Assembly: GCF_003581615.1 (NCBI RefSeq)
Contig: NZ_QXFH01000069.1
Coordinates: 69,501-133,500, forward strand
Origin: Flagellimonas lutimaris
Lineage (GTDB): Bacteria; Bacteroidota; Bacteroidia; Flavobacteriales; Flavobacteriaceae
Direction: 5' to 3'
DNA: 64,000 bases
Position numbers and translations under genes: made by a program. Each line of letters opens with the position of its first letter. Positions within the stretch are counted from its first letter, which is position 1. Positions 35,109 to 45,312 of the stretch are shown in pieces. A model generated the notes under the pieces. That model was not told the DNA's origin, did no database searches, and saw only the letters and a program-made list of their open reading frames with translations.

Positions 35109-35399
35109 ATGAGTGTGTTGATAAAACCGATAATTACGGAAAAAATGACCGCTGACAGCGAGCTTTTCAATCGCTATGGTTTCTTTGTTAACCCAAGTGC
35201 TAACAAGTTGGAAATCAAAGAAGCGGTAGAGGCTACTTATGGTGTTTCTGTTGAGAAGGTAAGAACCATGAACTATGGTCCAATGCGTAAGAGTCGTTAT
35301 ACAAAAACCGGAATTCAGCACGGTAAAACAAATGCAATCAAAAAAGCAATTGTTGATGTGGCTGAAGGTGATATTATTGATTTTTACAGTAATCTATAA
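35109..35399 (+). CDS. rplW: 50S ribosomal protein L23
   Basis: 96 residues. L23 is at the tunnel exit and docks trigger factor and SRP. Start LIKPIITEKM and the core FFVNPSANKLEIKEAVEATYGVSVEKVRT fit the family. Seven bp after rplD. Confidence 0.97.
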   Translation: MSVLIKPIITEKMTADSELFNRYGFFVNPSANKLEIKEAVEATYGVSVEKVRTMNYGPMRKSRYTKTGIQHGKTNAIKKAIVDVAEGDIIDFYSNL

Positions 35400-35408
35400 A
35401 GACGAGAG

Positions 35409-36233
35409 ATGTCAGTTAGAAAATTAAAACCGATAACCCCTGGACAGCGTTTTAGAGTAGTAAACGGATTTGACGCGATTACTACTGATAAGCCGGAAAA
35501 AAGCTTGCTTGCTCCGTTAAAAAAGTCAGGTGGTAGGAACAGTCAAGGAAAAATGACCATGCGTCACAGAGGTGGTGGTCATAAAAGAAGATATCGAATC
35601 ATCGATTTCAAAAGGGATAAGCAAGGTGTTGAAGCTACTGTAGTTTCTATCCAGTACGATCCTAACAGAACTGCATTTATCGCCTTGGTAGAGTACAAGG
35701 ATGGTGAGAAAAGATATGTGGTTGCCCAAAATGGAATGCAGGTAGGTCAGACTATTAAGTCTGGATCTGGTGCTACTCCTGAAATTGGAAATGCTCTTCC
35801 ATTGAGCGAAATTCCATTGGGTACTATAGTGTCTTGTATAGAATTGAGACCTGGTCAAGGAGCGATTATGGCACGAAGCGCCGGAACTTTTGCCCAGTTG
35901 ATGGCGAAGGACGGTAAGTTCGTAACCTTGAAATTGCCTTCTGGTGAAACAAGAATGATTTTGGCTACATGTTTGGCCACTATCGGGGCGGTTTCCAACT
36001 CAGACCACCAGTTGCTAGTATCCGGTAAAGCGGGTCGAAGCAGATGGTTGGGTAGAAGACCAAGAACTAGACCTGTAGCTATGAACCCTGTTGATCACCC
36101 AATGGGTGGTGGTGAAGGTAGAGCTTCAGGAGGTCATCCAAGATCTAAGAACGGTATTCCTGCTAAAGGATTTAGAACTCGTTCCAAGACTAAGGACACC
36201 AATAGATATATCATAGAACGTAGAAAGAAATAA
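35409..36233 (+). CDS. rplB: 50S ribosomal protein L2
   Basis: 274 residues. L2 bridges the subunits and supports peptidyl transfer. The functional C-terminal loop reads [21 protein letters not shown], with the conserved His after the PMGGGEG stretch seen across bacteria. Standard length. Confidence 0.98.
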   Translation: MSVRKLKPITPGQRFRVVNGFDAITTDKPEKSLLAPLKKSGGRNSQGKMTMRHRGGGHKRRYRIIDFKRDKQGVEATVVSIQYDPNRTAFIALVEYKDGEKRYVVAQNGMQVGQTIKSGSGATPEIGNALPLSEIPLGTIVSCIELRPGQGAIMARSAGTFAQLMAKDGKFVTLKLPSGETRMILATCLATIGAVSNSDHQLLVSGKAGRSRWLGRRPRTRPVAMNPVDHPMGGGEGRASGGHPRSKNGIPAKGFRTRSKTKDTNRYIIERRKK

Positions 36234-36244
36234 AAGAAAAGTAA

Positions 36245-36523
36245 ATGGCACGTTCGTTAAAAAAAGGACCATACGTTCATTTTAGTCTGGAGAAAAAAGT
36301 CCAGGCCAATATAGAATCAGGGAAGAAATCAGTTATCAAAACATGGTCTAGGGCCTCAATGATAACGCCAGACTTTGTTGGGCAAACCATCGCAGTGCAT
36401 AACGGTAGACAATTTGTCCCTGTTTTTGTTACTGAAAACATGGTGGGTCACAAACTTGGGGAATTTTCACCTACAAGATCTTTTAGGGGTCATGCAGGAG
36501 CTAAAAACAAAGGTAAAAAGTAA
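36245..36523 (+). CDS. rpsS: 30S ribosomal protein S19
   Basis: 92 residues. S19 pairs with S13 in the 30S head. Start [10 protein letters not shown] and the core [28 protein letters not shown] match; ends in a basic tail. Confidence 0.97.
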   Translation: MARSLKKGPYVHFSLEKKVQANIESGKKSVIKTWSRASMITPDFVGQTIAVHNGRQFVPVFVTENMVGHKLGEFSPTRSFRGHAGAKNKGKK

Positions 36524-36530
36524 GTAAGCT

Positions 36531-36938
36531 ATGGGAGTTCGTAAAAGAGAAATGGCCGAAAGGTTAAAAGAAGAGAAAAAGCAACTTGCTATTGCAAAGC
36601 TTAACAATTGCCCAACTTCTCCAAGAAAAATGCGCTTGGTCGCTGACTTGATAAGAGGTAAGCAAATTGAAATGGCATTGGCTACCCTAAGGTTCAACCC
36701 AAAAGAAGCATCCAGAAAGCTAGAAAAACTTTTACTTTCTGCTATTGCCAACTGGGAAGCTAAAAATGAGGGTGCTGATATCGAAGCTGCTGATCTTTAC
36801 ATCAAGGAAATCCGCGTAGACGGAGGAACTATGTTGAAGAGGTTGAGACCAGCTCCACAAGGTAGAGCACATAGAATTAGAAAGCGTTCCAATCATGTTA
36901 CTATGATTTTGGAGGCCAATAACAACGTTCAAAGCTAG
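36531..36938 (+). CDS. rplV: 50S ribosomal protein L22
   Basis: 135 residues. L22 lines the exit tunnel with a beta-hairpin, visible near [24 protein letters not shown]. The N-terminus is longer than in E. coli (110 residues), with a charged start [18 protein letters not shown] that is usual for Bacteroidota. Confidence 0.96.
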   Translation: MGVRKREMAERLKEEKKQLAIAKLNNCPTSPRKMRLVADLIRGKQIEMALATLRFNPKEASRKLEKLLLSAIANWEAKNEGADIEAADLYIKEIRVDGGTMLKRLRPAPQGRAHRIRKRSNHVTMILEANNNVQS

Positions 36939-36947
36939 AAGAATAAT

Positions 36948-37658
36948 ATGGGACAGAAGACCAATCCAATAGGAAATCGCTTAGGAATTATCAGGGGATG
37001 GGAATCCAACTGGTACGGAGGAAATGATTATGGCGATAAACTGGCTGAAGACGATAAGATTAGAAAATACCTTTATGCACGTTTAGCGAAAGCTAGTGTA
37101 TCTAGGGTTATTATAGAGAGAACCTTAAAGTTGATCACCATTACCATTACCACGTCTAGGCCTGGTATTATTATCGGTAAAGGTGGACAAGAAGTGGATA
37201 AACTTAAGGAAGAGCTTAAGAAAATTACCAACAAAGAGGTTCAGATCAATATTCACGAGATTAAGAGACCTGAGCTTGATGCAAACTTGGTAGCTGCAAG
37301 TGTTGCAAGACAGATTGAAAGCAGGATATCATACAGAAGAGCTATTAAAATGGCTATTGCAGCAGCAATGCGTATGAATGCCGAAGGTATCAAGATTCAG
37401 ATTTCCGGACGTTTGAACGGCGCTGAAATGGCACGTTCCGAATCTTACAAAGAAGGAAGAATTCCATTATCCACTTTCCGTGCAGATGTGGACTATGCCT
37501 TGCACGAAGCTCACACTACTTACGGTAGATTAGGAGTTAAGGTATGGATCATGAAAGGAGAGGTTTATGGTAAAAGAGATCTTTCCCCATTAGTAGGATT
37601 GAGCAAGAGTCAAGGAAAAGGCGGCAAGGATAACAAGAAATCCCGTCGTAGAAAGTAA
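36948..37658 (+). CDS. rpsC: 30S ribosomal protein S3
   Basis: 236 residues. KH domain motif [18 protein letters not shown]3 forms the mRNA entry channel. A basic C-terminal tail ([14 protein letters not shown]) is present. Nine bp after rplV. Confidence 0.98.
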   Translation: MGQKTNPIGNRLGIIRGWESNWYGGNDYGDKLAEDDKIRKYLYARLAKASVSRVIIERTLKLITITITTSRPGIIIGKGGQEVDKLKEELKKITNKEVQINIHEIKRPELDANLVAASVARQIESRISYRRAIKMAIAAAMRMNAEGIKIQISGRLNGAEMARSESYKEGRIPLSTFRADVDYALHEAHTTYGRLGVKVWIMKGEVYGKRDLSPLVGLSKSQGKGGKDNKKSRRRK

Positions 37659-37678
37659 TTAAGATAAAGTAAGGTAAA

Positions 37679-38098
37679 ATGTTACAGCCAAAAAGAACAA
37701 AATTTCGTAAGGCCCAGAAAGGGCGTATGAAGGGAATCTCCCAGAGAGGACACCAGCTTTCCAATGGAATGTTCGGTATCAAGTCTATGGATTCTCACTT
37801 CATTACTTCCCGTCAGATAGAGGCTGCACGTATCGCTGCGACAAGATACATGAAAAGACAAGGTCAGTTGTGGATCAAAATATTCCCGGACAAGCCTATC
37901 ACCAAAAAGCCTCTTGAGGTTCGTATGGGTAAAGGTAAAGGTGCTCCAGAATATTGGGTAGCCGTAGTTAAGCCTGGAAGAATCATGTTCGAGGTCGGTG
38001 GTGTACCAATGGATGTTGCTAAGGAAGCCTTGAGGCTAGCAGCGCAAAAACTACCGGTTAAAACCAAGTTTATTGTGGCTAGGGATTATTCCGCCTAA
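37679..38098 (+). CDS. rplP: 50S ribosomal protein L16
   Basis: 139 residues. L16 contacts the A-site tRNA elbow. Start [19 protein letters not shown] and the segment [22 protein letters not shown], with the modified-arginine region in related species, are clear. Confidence 0.98.
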   Translation: MLQPKRTKFRKAQKGRMKGISQRGHQLSNGMFGIKSMDSHFITSRQIEAARIAATRYMKRQGQLWIKIFPDKPITKKPLEVRMGKGKGAPEYWVAVVKPGRIMFEVGGVPMDVAKEALRLAAQKLPVKTKFIVARDYSA

Positions 38099-38117
38099 TT
38101 TTTAATTGAGAAGAAAG

Positions 38118-38309
38118 ATGAGACAATCAGAAATAAAAGAACTTTCAATTGAAGAGCTAAAGGAGAGATTGGCCGAGTTGAAAAAACAACACGCTGATCT
38201 TAAAATGGCACACGCTGTTACTCCTTTGGAAAATCCTTTACAGATCAGAAAGACAAGAAGGACGGTAGCAAGACTTGCAACTGAATTAACTAAAAGGGAA
38301 TTACAATAA
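38118..38309 (+). CDS. rpmC: 50S ribosomal protein L29
   Basis: 63 residues from ATG 38118; the frame is open to a TTG at 38106, but [18 protein letters not shown] is the family-like start. Two helices; sits beside L23 at the tunnel exit. [15 protein letters not shown] is the conserved second helix. Confidence 0.95.
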   Translation: MRQSEIKELSIEELKERLAELKKQHADLKMAHAVTPLENPLQIRKTRRTVARLATELTKRELQ

Positions 38310-38322
38310 TCGGTTCTGCCTT

Positions 38323-38580
38323 ATGGAAAACAGAAATTTAAGAAAAGAAAGAATAGGCGTTGTTACCAGCAACAAAATGGAGAAATCGATAGTGGTTTCT
38401 GAGGTAAAAAGAGTGAAGCACCCAATGTACGGGAAATTCGTTCTAAAGACCAAGAAGTATGTTGCCCACGACGAGAAGAACGATTGCAACGAAGGTGATA
38501 CCGTTAAAATAATGGAAACTAGACCACTCAGTAAGACAAAATGCTGGAGGTTGGTAGAAATCCTAGAAAGAGCTAAATAA
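38323..38580 (+). CDS. rpsQ: 30S ribosomal protein S17
   Basis: 85 residues. OB-fold protein binding 16S helix 11. Recognised by [21 protein letters not shown] and [17 protein letters not shown], then [17 protein letters not shown]. Confidence 0.97.
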   Translation: MENRNLRKERIGVVTSNKMEKSIVVSEVKRVKHPMYGKFVLKTKKYVAHDEKNDCNEGDTVKIMETRPLSKTKCWRLVEILERAK

Positions 38581-38582
38581 TT

Positions 38583-38951
38583 ATGGTACAGCAAGAATCA
38601 AGATTAAGAGTTGCGGACAATACCGGTGCAAAAGAAGTTTTGACCATCCGCGTACTAGGAGGAACAAAGAGGAGATATGCTTCCTTGGGTGACAAAATCG
38701 TTGTTACCGTAAAAGAAGCTACTCCAAACGGTACTGTAAAGAAAGGTTCTGTTTCTACAGCGGTTGTTGTAAGAACTAAGAAAGAAGTGAGAAGACCAGA
38801 TGGTTCTTACATCCGTTTCGACGATAACGCATGTGTGTTGTTGAACCCAACCGGTGAGATGAGAGGAACTCGTGTATTTGGTCCTGTTGCCAGAGAGTTG
38901 AGGGACAGACAATTCATGAAGATTGTTTCATTGGCGCCTGAAGTGCTATAA
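38583..38951 (+). CDS. rplN: 50S ribosomal protein L14
   Basis: 122 residues, the standard length. Start [19 protein letters not shown] and the core [26 protein letters not shown] are diagnostic. Forms intersubunit contacts with 16S h14. Begins 2 bp after rpsQ. Confidence 0.98.
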   Translation: MVQQESRLRVADNTGAKEVLTIRVLGGTKRRYASLGDKIVVTVKEATPNGTVKKGSVSTAVVVRTKKEVRRPDGSYIRFDDNACVLLNPTGEMRGTRVFGPVARELRDRQFMKIVSLAPEVL

Positions 38952-38967
38952 AAGAAATATCACAGAG

Positions 38968-39279
38968 ATGAAGTTGAAAATAAAAACAGGGGACACGGTA
39001 AAAGTCATTGCGGGAGACCACAAAGGCAGTGAAGGTAAAGTGCTTCAAGTAGACCGTGAAAAGAACAAAGCTATCGTGGAAGGCGTCAATGAGGTGTCCA
39101 AACACGAAAAGCCAAGTGCTAACAACCCTCAAGGAGGCATAACAAAAAAGGAAGCTCCAATACACATTTCCAATCTTTCCTTGATAGATCCAAAATCTGG
39201 TGAAACCACTAGAGTAGGATACGAAGTAAGGGATGGTAAGAAAGTAAGGTTTTCCAAAAAATCCAATGAAGTAATTTAG
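38968..39279 (+). CDS. rplX: 50S ribosomal protein L24
   Basis: 103 residues from ATG 38968. The KOW motif is [21 protein letters not shown] near residues 8-28. L24 initiates 50S assembly. A longer frame from 38923 would overlap rplN by 29 bp and adds a non-family sequence, so 38968 is preferred. Confidence 0.96.
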   Translation: MKLKIKTGDTVKVIAGDHKGSEGKVLQVDREKNKAIVEGVNEVSKHEKPSANNPQGGITKKEAPIHISNLSLIDPKSGETTRVGYEVRDGKKVRFSKKSNEVI

Positions 39280-39281
39280 TC

Positions 39282-39833
39282 ATGAGTTACATTCCAAGAT
39301 TAAAGCAAGAGTATAAGGAGCGCGTGATCAAGGCGCTAACCGAAGAATTTGGTTACAAAAACGTAATGCAAGTTCCCAAGTTGCAAAAAATAGTAGTTAG
39401 CCGCGGAGTCGGTGCTGCTGTTTCCGATAAGAAATTGATTGATCATGCTGTAGATGAATTGACCAACATTACAGGTCAAAAAGCGGTTGCTACCCTTTCC
39501 AAAAAAGACGTTGCTACGTTCAAATTGAGAAAAGGAATGCCAATTGGGGCAAAAGTGACCCTTAGAGGTGAACGCATGTACGAATTTTTGGATAGATTGA
39601 TTACAAGTGCCCTTCCTAGGGTTCGTGATTTCTCTGGTGTTAAAGCTACAGGTTTCGACGGTAGAGGTAACTACAATTTGGGAGTTACTGAACAAATCAT
39701 CTTTCCAGAAATCAATATAGATAGAATTAACAGAATCAACGGAATGGACATCACATTTGTTACTTCCGCTGAAACTGATAAAGAAGCAAAATCATTGTTA
39801 ACCGAACTGGGAGTACCCTTTAAAAAGAACTAG
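39282..39833 (+). CDS. rplE: 50S ribosomal protein L5
   Basis: 183 residues. L5 binds 5S rRNA and contacts P-site tRNA. Family blocks [18 protein letters not shown] and [20 protein letters not shown] are visible. One bp separates it from rpsN. Confidence 0.98.
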   Translation: MSYIPRLKQEYKERVIKALTEEFGYKNVMQVPKLQKIVVSRGVGAAVSDKKLIDHAVDELTNITGQKAVATLSKKDVATFKLRKGMPIGAKVTLRGERMYEFLDRLITSALPRVRDFSGVKATGFDGRGNYNLGVTEQIIFPEINIDRINRINGMDITFVTSAETDKEAKSLLTELGVPFKKN

Positions 39834-39834
39834 T

Positions 39835-40104
39835 ATGGCCAAGGAATCAATGAAAGCCCGTGAAAGAAAAAGGGCTAAAATGGTAGAAAAATACGCCGAA
39901 AAAAGAAAAGCTCTTAAAGAAGCGGGAGATTATGAGGCTTTGCAGAAGTTGCCAAAGAACGCTTCTCCTGTTCGCATGAGAAACCGTTGTAAATTAACAG
40001 GTAGACCTCGTGGTTACATGAGAACTTTCGGTTTATCGAGAGTGATGTTCAGAGAAATGGCCAATAAAGGGTTGATTCCTGGAGTTAAAAAGGCAAGTTG
40101 GTAA
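39835..40104 (+). CDS. rpsN: 30S ribosomal protein S14, zinc-independent form
   Basis: 89 residues, the long S14 type. The C-terminal [21 protein letters not shown] carries a single Cys, so the CxxC...CxxC zinc ribbon of the short type is absent. Binds 16S rRNA in the 30S head. Confidence 0.97.
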   Translation: MAKESMKARERKRAKMVEKYAEKRKALKEAGDYEALQKLPKNASPVRMRNRCKLTGRPRGYMRTFGLSRVMFREMANKGLIPGVKKASW

Positions 40105-40122
40105 TTTAGATAAAGAAAAGAA

Positions 40123-40521
40123 ATGCTTACAGATCCAATTTCAGATTATTTGACCAGATTGAGAAATGCCAACATGGCAGGTCATAGGGTTGTAGATATC
40201 CCTGGTTCCAATCTAAAGAGACAGATTACCAAAATATTGTTCGATCAAGGATATATTTTGAGCTATAAATTCGAGGAAGATAAAGTACAGGGCAACATTA
40301 AAATAGCCCTTAAGTACGATAAATTTACCAAGGAGCCCATCATTAAAAAATTGCAGAGGGTAAGTAAGCCCGGACTGCGCAAGTATTCAAACTCTAACGA
40401 TTTGCCCAGAGTATTGAATGGCTTGGGGATCGCTATCGTGTCTACTTCTCACGGAGTAATGACAAGTAAGCAAGCCCAGCATGAGAACGTAGGTGGCGAG
40501 GTATTGTGCTACGTATATTAA
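40123..40521 (+). CDS. rpsH: 30S ribosomal protein S8
   Basis: 132 residues. S8 organises the central domain of 16S rRNA and in E. coli represses the spc operon. Start LTDPISDYLTRLRNA and C-terminus LGIAIVSTSHGVMTSKQA are typical. Confidence 0.98.
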   Translation: MLTDPISDYLTRLRNANMAGHRVVDIPGSNLKRQITKILFDQGYILSYKFEEDKVQGNIKIALKYDKFTKEPIIKKLQRVSKPGLRKYSNSNDLPRVLNGLGIAIVSTSHGVMTSKQAQHENVGGEVLCYVY

Positions 40522-40540
40522 TTGAGAAAAGAGAAGAAAA

Positions 40541-41083
40541 ATGTCAAGAATAGGTAACAGTCCAGTTAAAATTCCTGATGGAGTCACTATAGAAGTAAAG
40601 GATTCCGTTGTTACTGTAAAAGGTAAATTGGGAGAACTTACCCAAGAGTTTTCGGGAATTGACATAAAAGTCGAGGACGGAAGCGTTGTTTTGGAAAGGC
40701 CTTCTGATTCCAAGGAAACTAAATCAAAGCATGGTTTATACCGCGCTCTTATCAATAATATGGTAGAAGGTGTATCCAATGGATGGACCAAGGAATTGGA
40801 ACTTGTAGGAGTTGGTTACAGAGCCAGCAACCAAGGACAAAAATTGGATTTGGCCCTAGGATTCTCTCATAACATTGTTTTGGACATCGCTCCAGAAGTT
40901 AAGATTGAGACTATCTCTGAAAAAGGGAAAAACCCTATCGTAAAACTAACATCTCACGACAAGCAATTGGTAGGTCAGGTAGCCGCTAAAATTAGAGGTT
41001 TCCGTAAGCCAGAGCCTTACAAAGGTAAAGGTGTGAAGTTTGTAGGTGAGCAATTAAGAAGAAAAGCAGGTAAATCAGCTTAA
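40541..41083 (+). CDS. rplF: 50S ribosomal protein L6
   Basis: 180 residues. Two homologous alpha/beta domains; the start [15 protein letters not shown] and the C-terminal [16 protein letters not shown] are signature stretches. Lies near the factor-binding site. Confidence 0.98.
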   Translation: MSRIGNSPVKIPDGVTIEVKDSVVTVKGKLGELTQEFSGIDIKVEDGSVVLERPSDSKETKSKHGLYRALINNMVEGVSNGWTKELELVGVGYRASNQGQKLDLALGFSHNIVLDIAPEVKIETISEKGKNPIVKLTSHDKQLVGQVAAKIRGFRKPEPYKGKGVKFVGEQLRRKAGKSA

Positions 41084-41094
41084 TAATTAAGACT

Positions 41095-41448
41095 ATGGGA
41101 TTATCTAAGACTGAAAGAAAATTACGCATCCGAAGAAGAATACGAAAAGTATCCTTCGGAACTGAAGCAAGACCAAGGTTGTCTGTATTCAGAAGCAATA
41201 AAGAAATATACGCACAGTTGATTGACGACGATAAAGGTGTAACTTTGGCGGCGGCTTCATCCAGAGATAAGGATGTGGACTCCAAAGGATCTAAGTCCGA
41301 GGTTGCAACCAACGTGGGTAAGGCCATAGCTGAAAAAGCTCTTAAGCTAGGTGTTGAAGCCGTAGCTTTTGATAGGGGAGGAAACCTATATCACGGAAGA
41401 ATAAAATCATTGGCTGAAGGAGCTAGGGAAGCAGGACTAAAATTCTAA
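41095..41448 (+). CDS. rplR: 50S ribosomal protein L18
   Basis: 117 residues. Binds 5S rRNA together with L5. [21 protein letters not shown] and the end [26 protein letters not shown] match the family. Confidence 0.98.
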   Translation: MGLSKTERKLRIRRRIRKVSFGTEARPRLSVFRSNKEIYAQLIDDDKGVTLAAASSRDKDVDSKGSKSEVATNVGKAIAEKALKLGVEAVAFDRGGNLYHGRIKSLAEGAREAGLKF

Positions 41449-41454
41449 TAAACT

Positions 41455-41979
41455 ATGTACCAGAAATACAAAAACGTAGAAACAGTAAAGCCAGGAGGAC
41501 TGGAGTTGAAAGACCGTTTGGTTGGAGTACAAAGGGTTACCAAGGTAACTAAAGGGGGTAGAGCCTTTGGTTTTTCAGCAATTGTTGTTGTTGGTGATGA
41601 AAACGGAGTTGTTGGACATGGTTTGGGAAAATCCAAAGAAGTTGCCACAGCTATCGCCAAAGCTATCGAGGATGCCAAGAAAAACTTGGTTCGTATTCCA
41701 TTGAACAAAGGAACACTTCCTCACGAGCAAAAAGGAAAATACGGTGGAGCAAGGGTTTACATCAAGCCTGCATCACATGGTACCGGGGTAATTGCCGGTG
41801 GAGCTGTAAGGGCCGTATTGGAAGCTGTTGGTGTACAGGATGTACTGTCTAAATCACAAGGATCTTCCAACCCGCACAACGTTGTAAAAGCTACTTTCGA
41901 TGCCTTGTTGCAGTTGAGGAGTGCTGACACCGTTGCAAAGCAAAGAGGAGTTTCTTTGGAAAAAGTCTTTAAAGGATAA
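41455..41979 (+). CDS. rpsE: 30S ribosomal protein S5
   Basis: 174 residues. S5 shapes the mRNA entry site and accuracy. Double-stranded-RNA-binding core [21 protein letters not shown] and [19 protein letters not shown] are visible. Six bp after rplR. Confidence 0.98.
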   Translation: MYQKYKNVETVKPGGLELKDRLVGVQRVTKVTKGGRAFGFSAIVVVGDENGVVGHGLGKSKEVATAIAKAIEDAKKNLVRIPLNKGTLPHEQKGKYGGARVYIKPASHGTGVIAGGAVRAVLEAVGVQDVLSKSQGSSNPHNVVKATFDALLQLRSADTVAKQRGVSLEKVFKG

Positions 41980-41991
41980 ATAGAGGATATT

Positions 41992-42171
41992 ATGTCAAAG
42001 ATTAAGGTTAAACAAGTAAAGAGCGGCATCAAAAAGCCACAGAACCAAAAGAGAACTTTGGAGGCTCTTGGATTGCGTAAGATCGGACAGGTAGTTGAGC
42101 ATGAGGCGACACCTAGTATCCTTGGAATGGTAAATAAGGTAAAACACTTGGTTTCCACAGAGGAAGCTTAA
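41992..42171 (+). CDS. rpmD: 50S ribosomal protein L30
   Basis: 59 residues, translated by hand: [20 protein letters not shown] at the start, then [12 protein letters not shown], the family signature. It lies 12 bp after rpsE and 13 bp before rplO, in the conserved spc order. Confidence 0.96.
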   Translation: MSKIKVKQVKSGIKKPQNQKRTLEALGLRKIGQVVEHEATPSILGMVNKVKHLVSTEEA

Positions 42172-42184
42172 AATATAAAGGCAC

Positions 42185-42637
42185 ATGGATTTGAATAATC
42201 TAAAACCAGCGGATGGCGCTGTGCACAGAGAAGGAAAACGTGTAGGACGTGGAGAAGGTTCCGGTAAAGGAGGTACTTCTACCCGTGGACACAAAGGAGC
42301 CAAGTCTAGATCTGGATATTCCAAGAAGATTGGTTTCGAGGGTGGTCAGATGCCATTGCAGAGACGTGTACCTAAGTTTGGTTTCACAAACATCAATAGG
42401 AAAGAGTACACGGGAATCAACTTGGGAAAACTTCAAGAATTAGTAGACAAGGGAACCATCAAGAAAGAGGTAACTTTGGAAACACTTATTGAAAACGGTT
42501 TGGCCCACAAAAACGATTTGGTAAAGATATTGGGAGACGGTGAATTGAAAGCTGCTCTAAAAGTATCTGTACATAAATTTACTGCTTCCGCTAAAGCTGC
42601 TATTGAGTCAGCTGGAGGTGAGGCAATAAGTTTATAA
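42185..42637 (+). CDS. rplO: 50S ribosomal protein L15
   Basis: 150 residues. Gly-rich N-terminus GRGEGSGKGGTSTRGHKGAKSR region followed by GFEGGQMPLQRRVPKFGF. L15 stabilises the 50S core. Precedes secY by 10 bp. Confidence 0.98.
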   Translation: MDLNNLKPADGAVHREGKRVGRGEGSGKGGTSTRGHKGAKSRSGYSKKIGFEGGQMPLQRRVPKFGFTNINRKEYTGINLGKLQELVDKGTIKKEVTLETLIENGLAHKNDLVKILGDGELKAALKVSVHKFTASAKAAIESAGGEAISL

Positions 42638-42647
42638 GAAATATAGC

Positions 42648-43991
42648 ATGAAGAAATTTATTGAGACCATATCAAATATCTGGAAGATTGATGAGCTAAG
42701 ACAACGTATCATCCTTACATTGGGACTACTATTGGTTTACCGATTCGGAGCCCAAGTTGTTCTTCCTGGTATTGATACCGCCCAATTGGCCCAATTATCC
42801 TCGAACACCGAAAATGGTATCTTGGGTATTCTTAATGCTTTTACGGGTGGTGCTTTTGCGAATGCCTCGGTATTCGCTTTGGGTATTATGCCCTACATCT
42901 CCGCCTCCATTGTGGTACAGTTGATGGGAATTGCAATTCCTTATCTGCAAAAACTGCAAAAAGAAGGAGAGAGCGGTAGAAAAACCATCAATCAGATAAC
43001 TCGTTGGTTAACCATCGGTATCTGTATTGTTCAGGCCCCCGCTTATTTGTATGGTCTTGGCGCATTAGGTGTTCCAGATAGTGCATTTGTTTTGGGCAAA
43101 GGTTTGGATTTTATCGTTCCAGCTGTTATCATATTGGTAACAGGGTGTGTATTTGCAATGTGGTTGGGTGAAAAAATCACCGATAAGGGTATCGGAAACG
43201 GTATTTCCTTATTGATTATGGTGGGTATCATCGCAACATTACCACAAGCATTTGCTCAAGAATTTGTTTCAAGAACTGCCAACAACACAGGAGGGATCAT
43301 GTTCATGTTGATCGAGGTAATAGTTTGGTTCTTGGTGATTTTGGCCAGTGTTTACCTAACAATGGCTGTTAGACAAATTCCAGTTCAGTACGCAAGAAGA
43401 ACTGCTTCTGGCGGATACGAAAAGAACGTAATGGGAGCACGTCAGTACATTCCACTTAAATTGAATGCATCCGGTGTAATGCCCATTATTTTTGCACAGG
43501 CAATTATGTTCGCACCAAGTTTGATTGGTAGAACATTTAACGATACTGCTGCGGGACAATGGATGGAAGTTCAATTCGCTGATATTTTCGGATTGGCTTA
43601 CAACATTCTATTTGCAGTATTGATTATAATATTCACTTACTTCTACACAGCGATCACCGTGCCTACCAACAAAATGGCAGATGATTTGAAGAGAAGTGGT
43701 GGTTTCATCCCGGGTATTCGCCCAGGAAAGGAAACAGGAAATTATTTGGACAAAATAATGTCCTTGATTACATTACCTGGTTCTGTCTTTTTAGCACTGT
43801 TGGCCGTATTGCCTGCGGTAGTTGTAAAATTGATGGATGTACAGGCCGGATGGGCATTGTTTTATGGAGGTACATCGCTATTGATTATGGTTGGTGTAGC
43901 AATAGATACTGTACAGCAAGTAAATTCATATTTGTTGAACAGACATTACGACGGCTTAATGAAAACCGGTAAAAACAGAAAAGTAGCATAA
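42648..43991 (+). CDS. secY: protein translocase channel SecY
   Basis: 447 residues with ten membrane segments. The plug and lateral gate regions are seen in GGAFANASVFALGIMPYISASI, and the cytoplasmic loops with PVQYARRTASGGYE and GGFIPGIRPGKET bind ribosome/SecA. Forms the SecYEG channel of the inner membrane. In many bacteria adk and map follow; here infA follows after 3 bp. Confidence 0.98.
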   Translation: MKKFIETISNIWKIDELRQRIILTLGLLLVYRFGAQVVLPGIDTAQLAQLSSNTENGILGILNAFTGGAFANASVFALGIMPYISASIVVQLMGIAIPYLQKLQKEGESGRKTINQITRWLTIGICIVQAPAYLYGLGALGVPDSAFVLGKGLDFIVPAVIILVTGCVFAMWLGEKITDKGIGNGISLLIMVGIIATLPQAFAQEFVSRTANNTGGIMFMLIEVIVWFLVILASVYLTMAVRQIPVQYARRTASGGYEKNVMGARQYIPLKLNASGVMPIIFAQAIMFAPSLIGRTFNDTAAGQWMEVQFADIFGLAYNILFAVLIIIFTYFYTAITVPTNKMADDLKRSGGFIPGIRPGKETGNYLDKIMSLITLPGSVFLALLAVLPAVVVKLMDVQAGWALFYGGTSLLIMVGVAIDTVQQVNSYLLNRHYDGLMKTGKNRKVA

Positions 43992-43994
43992 TTT

Positions 43995-44210
43995 ATGGCA
44001 AAGCAACCAGCAATAGAACAAGATGGGACTATTATTGAAGCATTGTCTAATGCAATGTTCAGAGTAGAATTAGAAAATGGGCACGTGGTAACTGCGCACA
44101 TTTCCGGGAAAATGCGTATGCACTACATTAAGTTGCTTCCCGGGGATAAAGTGAAGTTGGAGATGAGTCCATACGATTTAACAAAAGCAAGAATTACTTA
44201 TAGATACTAG
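43995..44210 (+). CDS. infA: translation initiation factor IF-1
   Basis: 71 residues, an OB-fold protein that blocks the A site during initiation. [24 protein letters not shown] and [19 protein letters not shown] are family stretches. Followed 4 bp later by rpmJ. Confidence 0.97.
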   Translation: MAKQPAIEQDGTIIEALSNAMFRVELENGHVVTAHISGKMRMHYIKLLPGDKVKLEMSPYDLTKARITYRY

Positions 44211-44214
44211 TTAC

Positions 44215-44331
44215 ATGAAAGTAAGAGCATCAATAAAGAAGAGAAGTGCCGACTGCAAGATTGTTCGCAGAAAGGGCAGATTGTACGTAATCAACAAAAA
44301 GAATCCTAGATTTAAACAAAGACAAGGGTAA
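44215..44331 (+). CDS. rpmJ: 50S ribosomal protein L36, zinc-free form
   Basis: 38 residues, translated by hand: begins [20 protein letters not shown] and ends NPRFKQRQG. The normal CxxC...C...H zinc site is reduced to a single Cys (C14); the last ligand position, usually His before KQRQG, is Phe. Located between infA and rpsM as in most bacteria. Confidence 0.95.
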   Translation: MKVRASIKKRSADCKIVRRKGRLYVINKKNPRFKQRQG

Positions 44332-44333
44332 TT

Positions 44334-44708
44334 ATGGCAAGAATTGCAGGGGTAGATATACCTAAACAAAAGCGTGGCGTTATTTCGCTTACCTACATCT
44401 TCGGTATAGGTAAAAGTAGGGCGCAAGAAATTTTGGCAGCGGCCCAAGTAAGTGAAGATACCAAGGTTTCTGATTGGACCGATGATGAAATCGGAAAAAT
44501 CAGGGAAGCCGTTGGGGCTTACACAATAGAAGGTGAGCTTCGCTCCGAAACCTCGATGAACATCAAGCGTTTGATGGACATTGGTTGTTACCGTGGAATT
44601 CGTCACAGATCTGGATTGCCGTTAAGAGGCCAACGTACCAAGAATAACTCTAGGACCAGAAAAGGAAAAAGAAAAACGGTTGCCAACAAGAAAAAGGCAA
44701 CTAAATAA
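44334..44708 (+). CDS. rpsM: 30S ribosomal protein S13
   Basis: 124 residues. S13 forms bridges to the 50S and touches P-site tRNA. Start [21 protein letters not shown] and the C-terminal [18 protein letters not shown] are typical. First gene of the alpha segment, two bp after rpmJ. Confidence 0.98.
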   Translation: MARIAGVDIPKQKRGVISLTYIFGIGKSRAQEILAAAQVSEDTKVSDWTDDEIGKIREAVGAYTIEGELRSETSMNIKRLMDIGCYRGIRHRSGLPLRGQRTKNNSRTRKGKRKTVANKKKATK

Positions 44709-44717
44709 TACAATATA

Positions 44718-44810
44718 GTAGTCATTAGTATTTAGACGTTAGAAGAATCTGTTTGAAATGTAAAAGTCTAGGATTCCAATAACTAAAAGCTAACAACTAG
44801 AAACTAAAAA
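44718..44810. repeat. two inverted heptad arrays between rpsM and rpsK
   Basis: At 44718-44745 four 7-bp units share TTAG (consensus TTAGNNN, first unit GTAGTCA). At 44783-44810 four 7-bp units share CTAA/CTAG (consensus CTAANAA). TTAG and CTAA are reverse complements, so the arrays are inverted around a 37-bp centre and could fold into one long imperfect stem ending just before the rpsK ATG. Confidence 0.7.
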
Positions 44811-44812
44811 AT

Positions 44813-45205
44813 ATGGCAAAGGCAAGTACTAAATCAGCTAAAAAGCGCAAAGTAGTCGTAGAATCTACCGGAGAGGCGCACGTTGTTGCATCTTTCAACA
44901 ACATCATTATTTCTCTTACTAATAAGAAAGGTGATGTTATTTCATGGTCTTCCGCTGGAAAAATGGGATTCCGAGGCTCAAAAAAGAATACTCCTTATGC
45001 AGCTCAGGTTGCAGCAGAGGATTGTGCTAAAGTTGCTCACGAAGCAGGATTGAGAAAAGTGAAGGTTTATGTTAAAGGACCAGGTAATGGTAGAGAATCT
45101 GCTATCCGTTCCATTCACAACTCTGGAATAGAGGTAACAGAAATCATTGACGTTACGCCACTTCCACACAACGGTTGCAGACCACCAAAAAGAAGAAGAG
45201 TTTAA
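44813..45205 (+). CDS. rpsK: 30S ribosomal protein S11
   Basis: 130 residues. S11 forms the platform of the 30[22 protein letters not shown] and the end [23 protein letters not shown]-like tail (here [16 protein letters not shown]) are diagnostic. Unlike its neighbours it is preceded by a 104-bp spacer filled by heptad repeats. Confidence 0.98.
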   Translation: MAKASTKSAKKRKVVVESTGEAHVVASFNNIIISLTNKKGDVISWSSAGKMGFRGSKKNTPYAAQVAAEDCAKVAHEAGLRKVKVYVKGPGNGRESAIRSIHNSGIEVTEIIDVTPLPHNGCRPPKRRRV

Positions 45206-45224
45206 TTTTCATTTAATTAATAAT

Positions 45225-45275
45225 GGCCCCAAAAGGGTCTTCACCCGAAGGTGCAGTTAGATTATCGAAGGATAA
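45225..45275 (+). ncRNA. candidate structured leader of rpsD
   Basis: Three consecutive small hairpins in the 107-bp rpsK-rpsD spacer: GGCCC/GGGTC (45225-45239), CACC-CGAA-GGTG (45242-45253) and TTATC-GAAG-GATAA (45262-45275). S4 regulates its own operon in other bacteria through mRNA structure; this could be a comparable cis element. No match to a named motif is claimed. Confidence 0.35.
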
Positions 45276-45312
45276 GCCTTAATTCATAATCGCACTTTCC
45301 AACTAATAGAAG

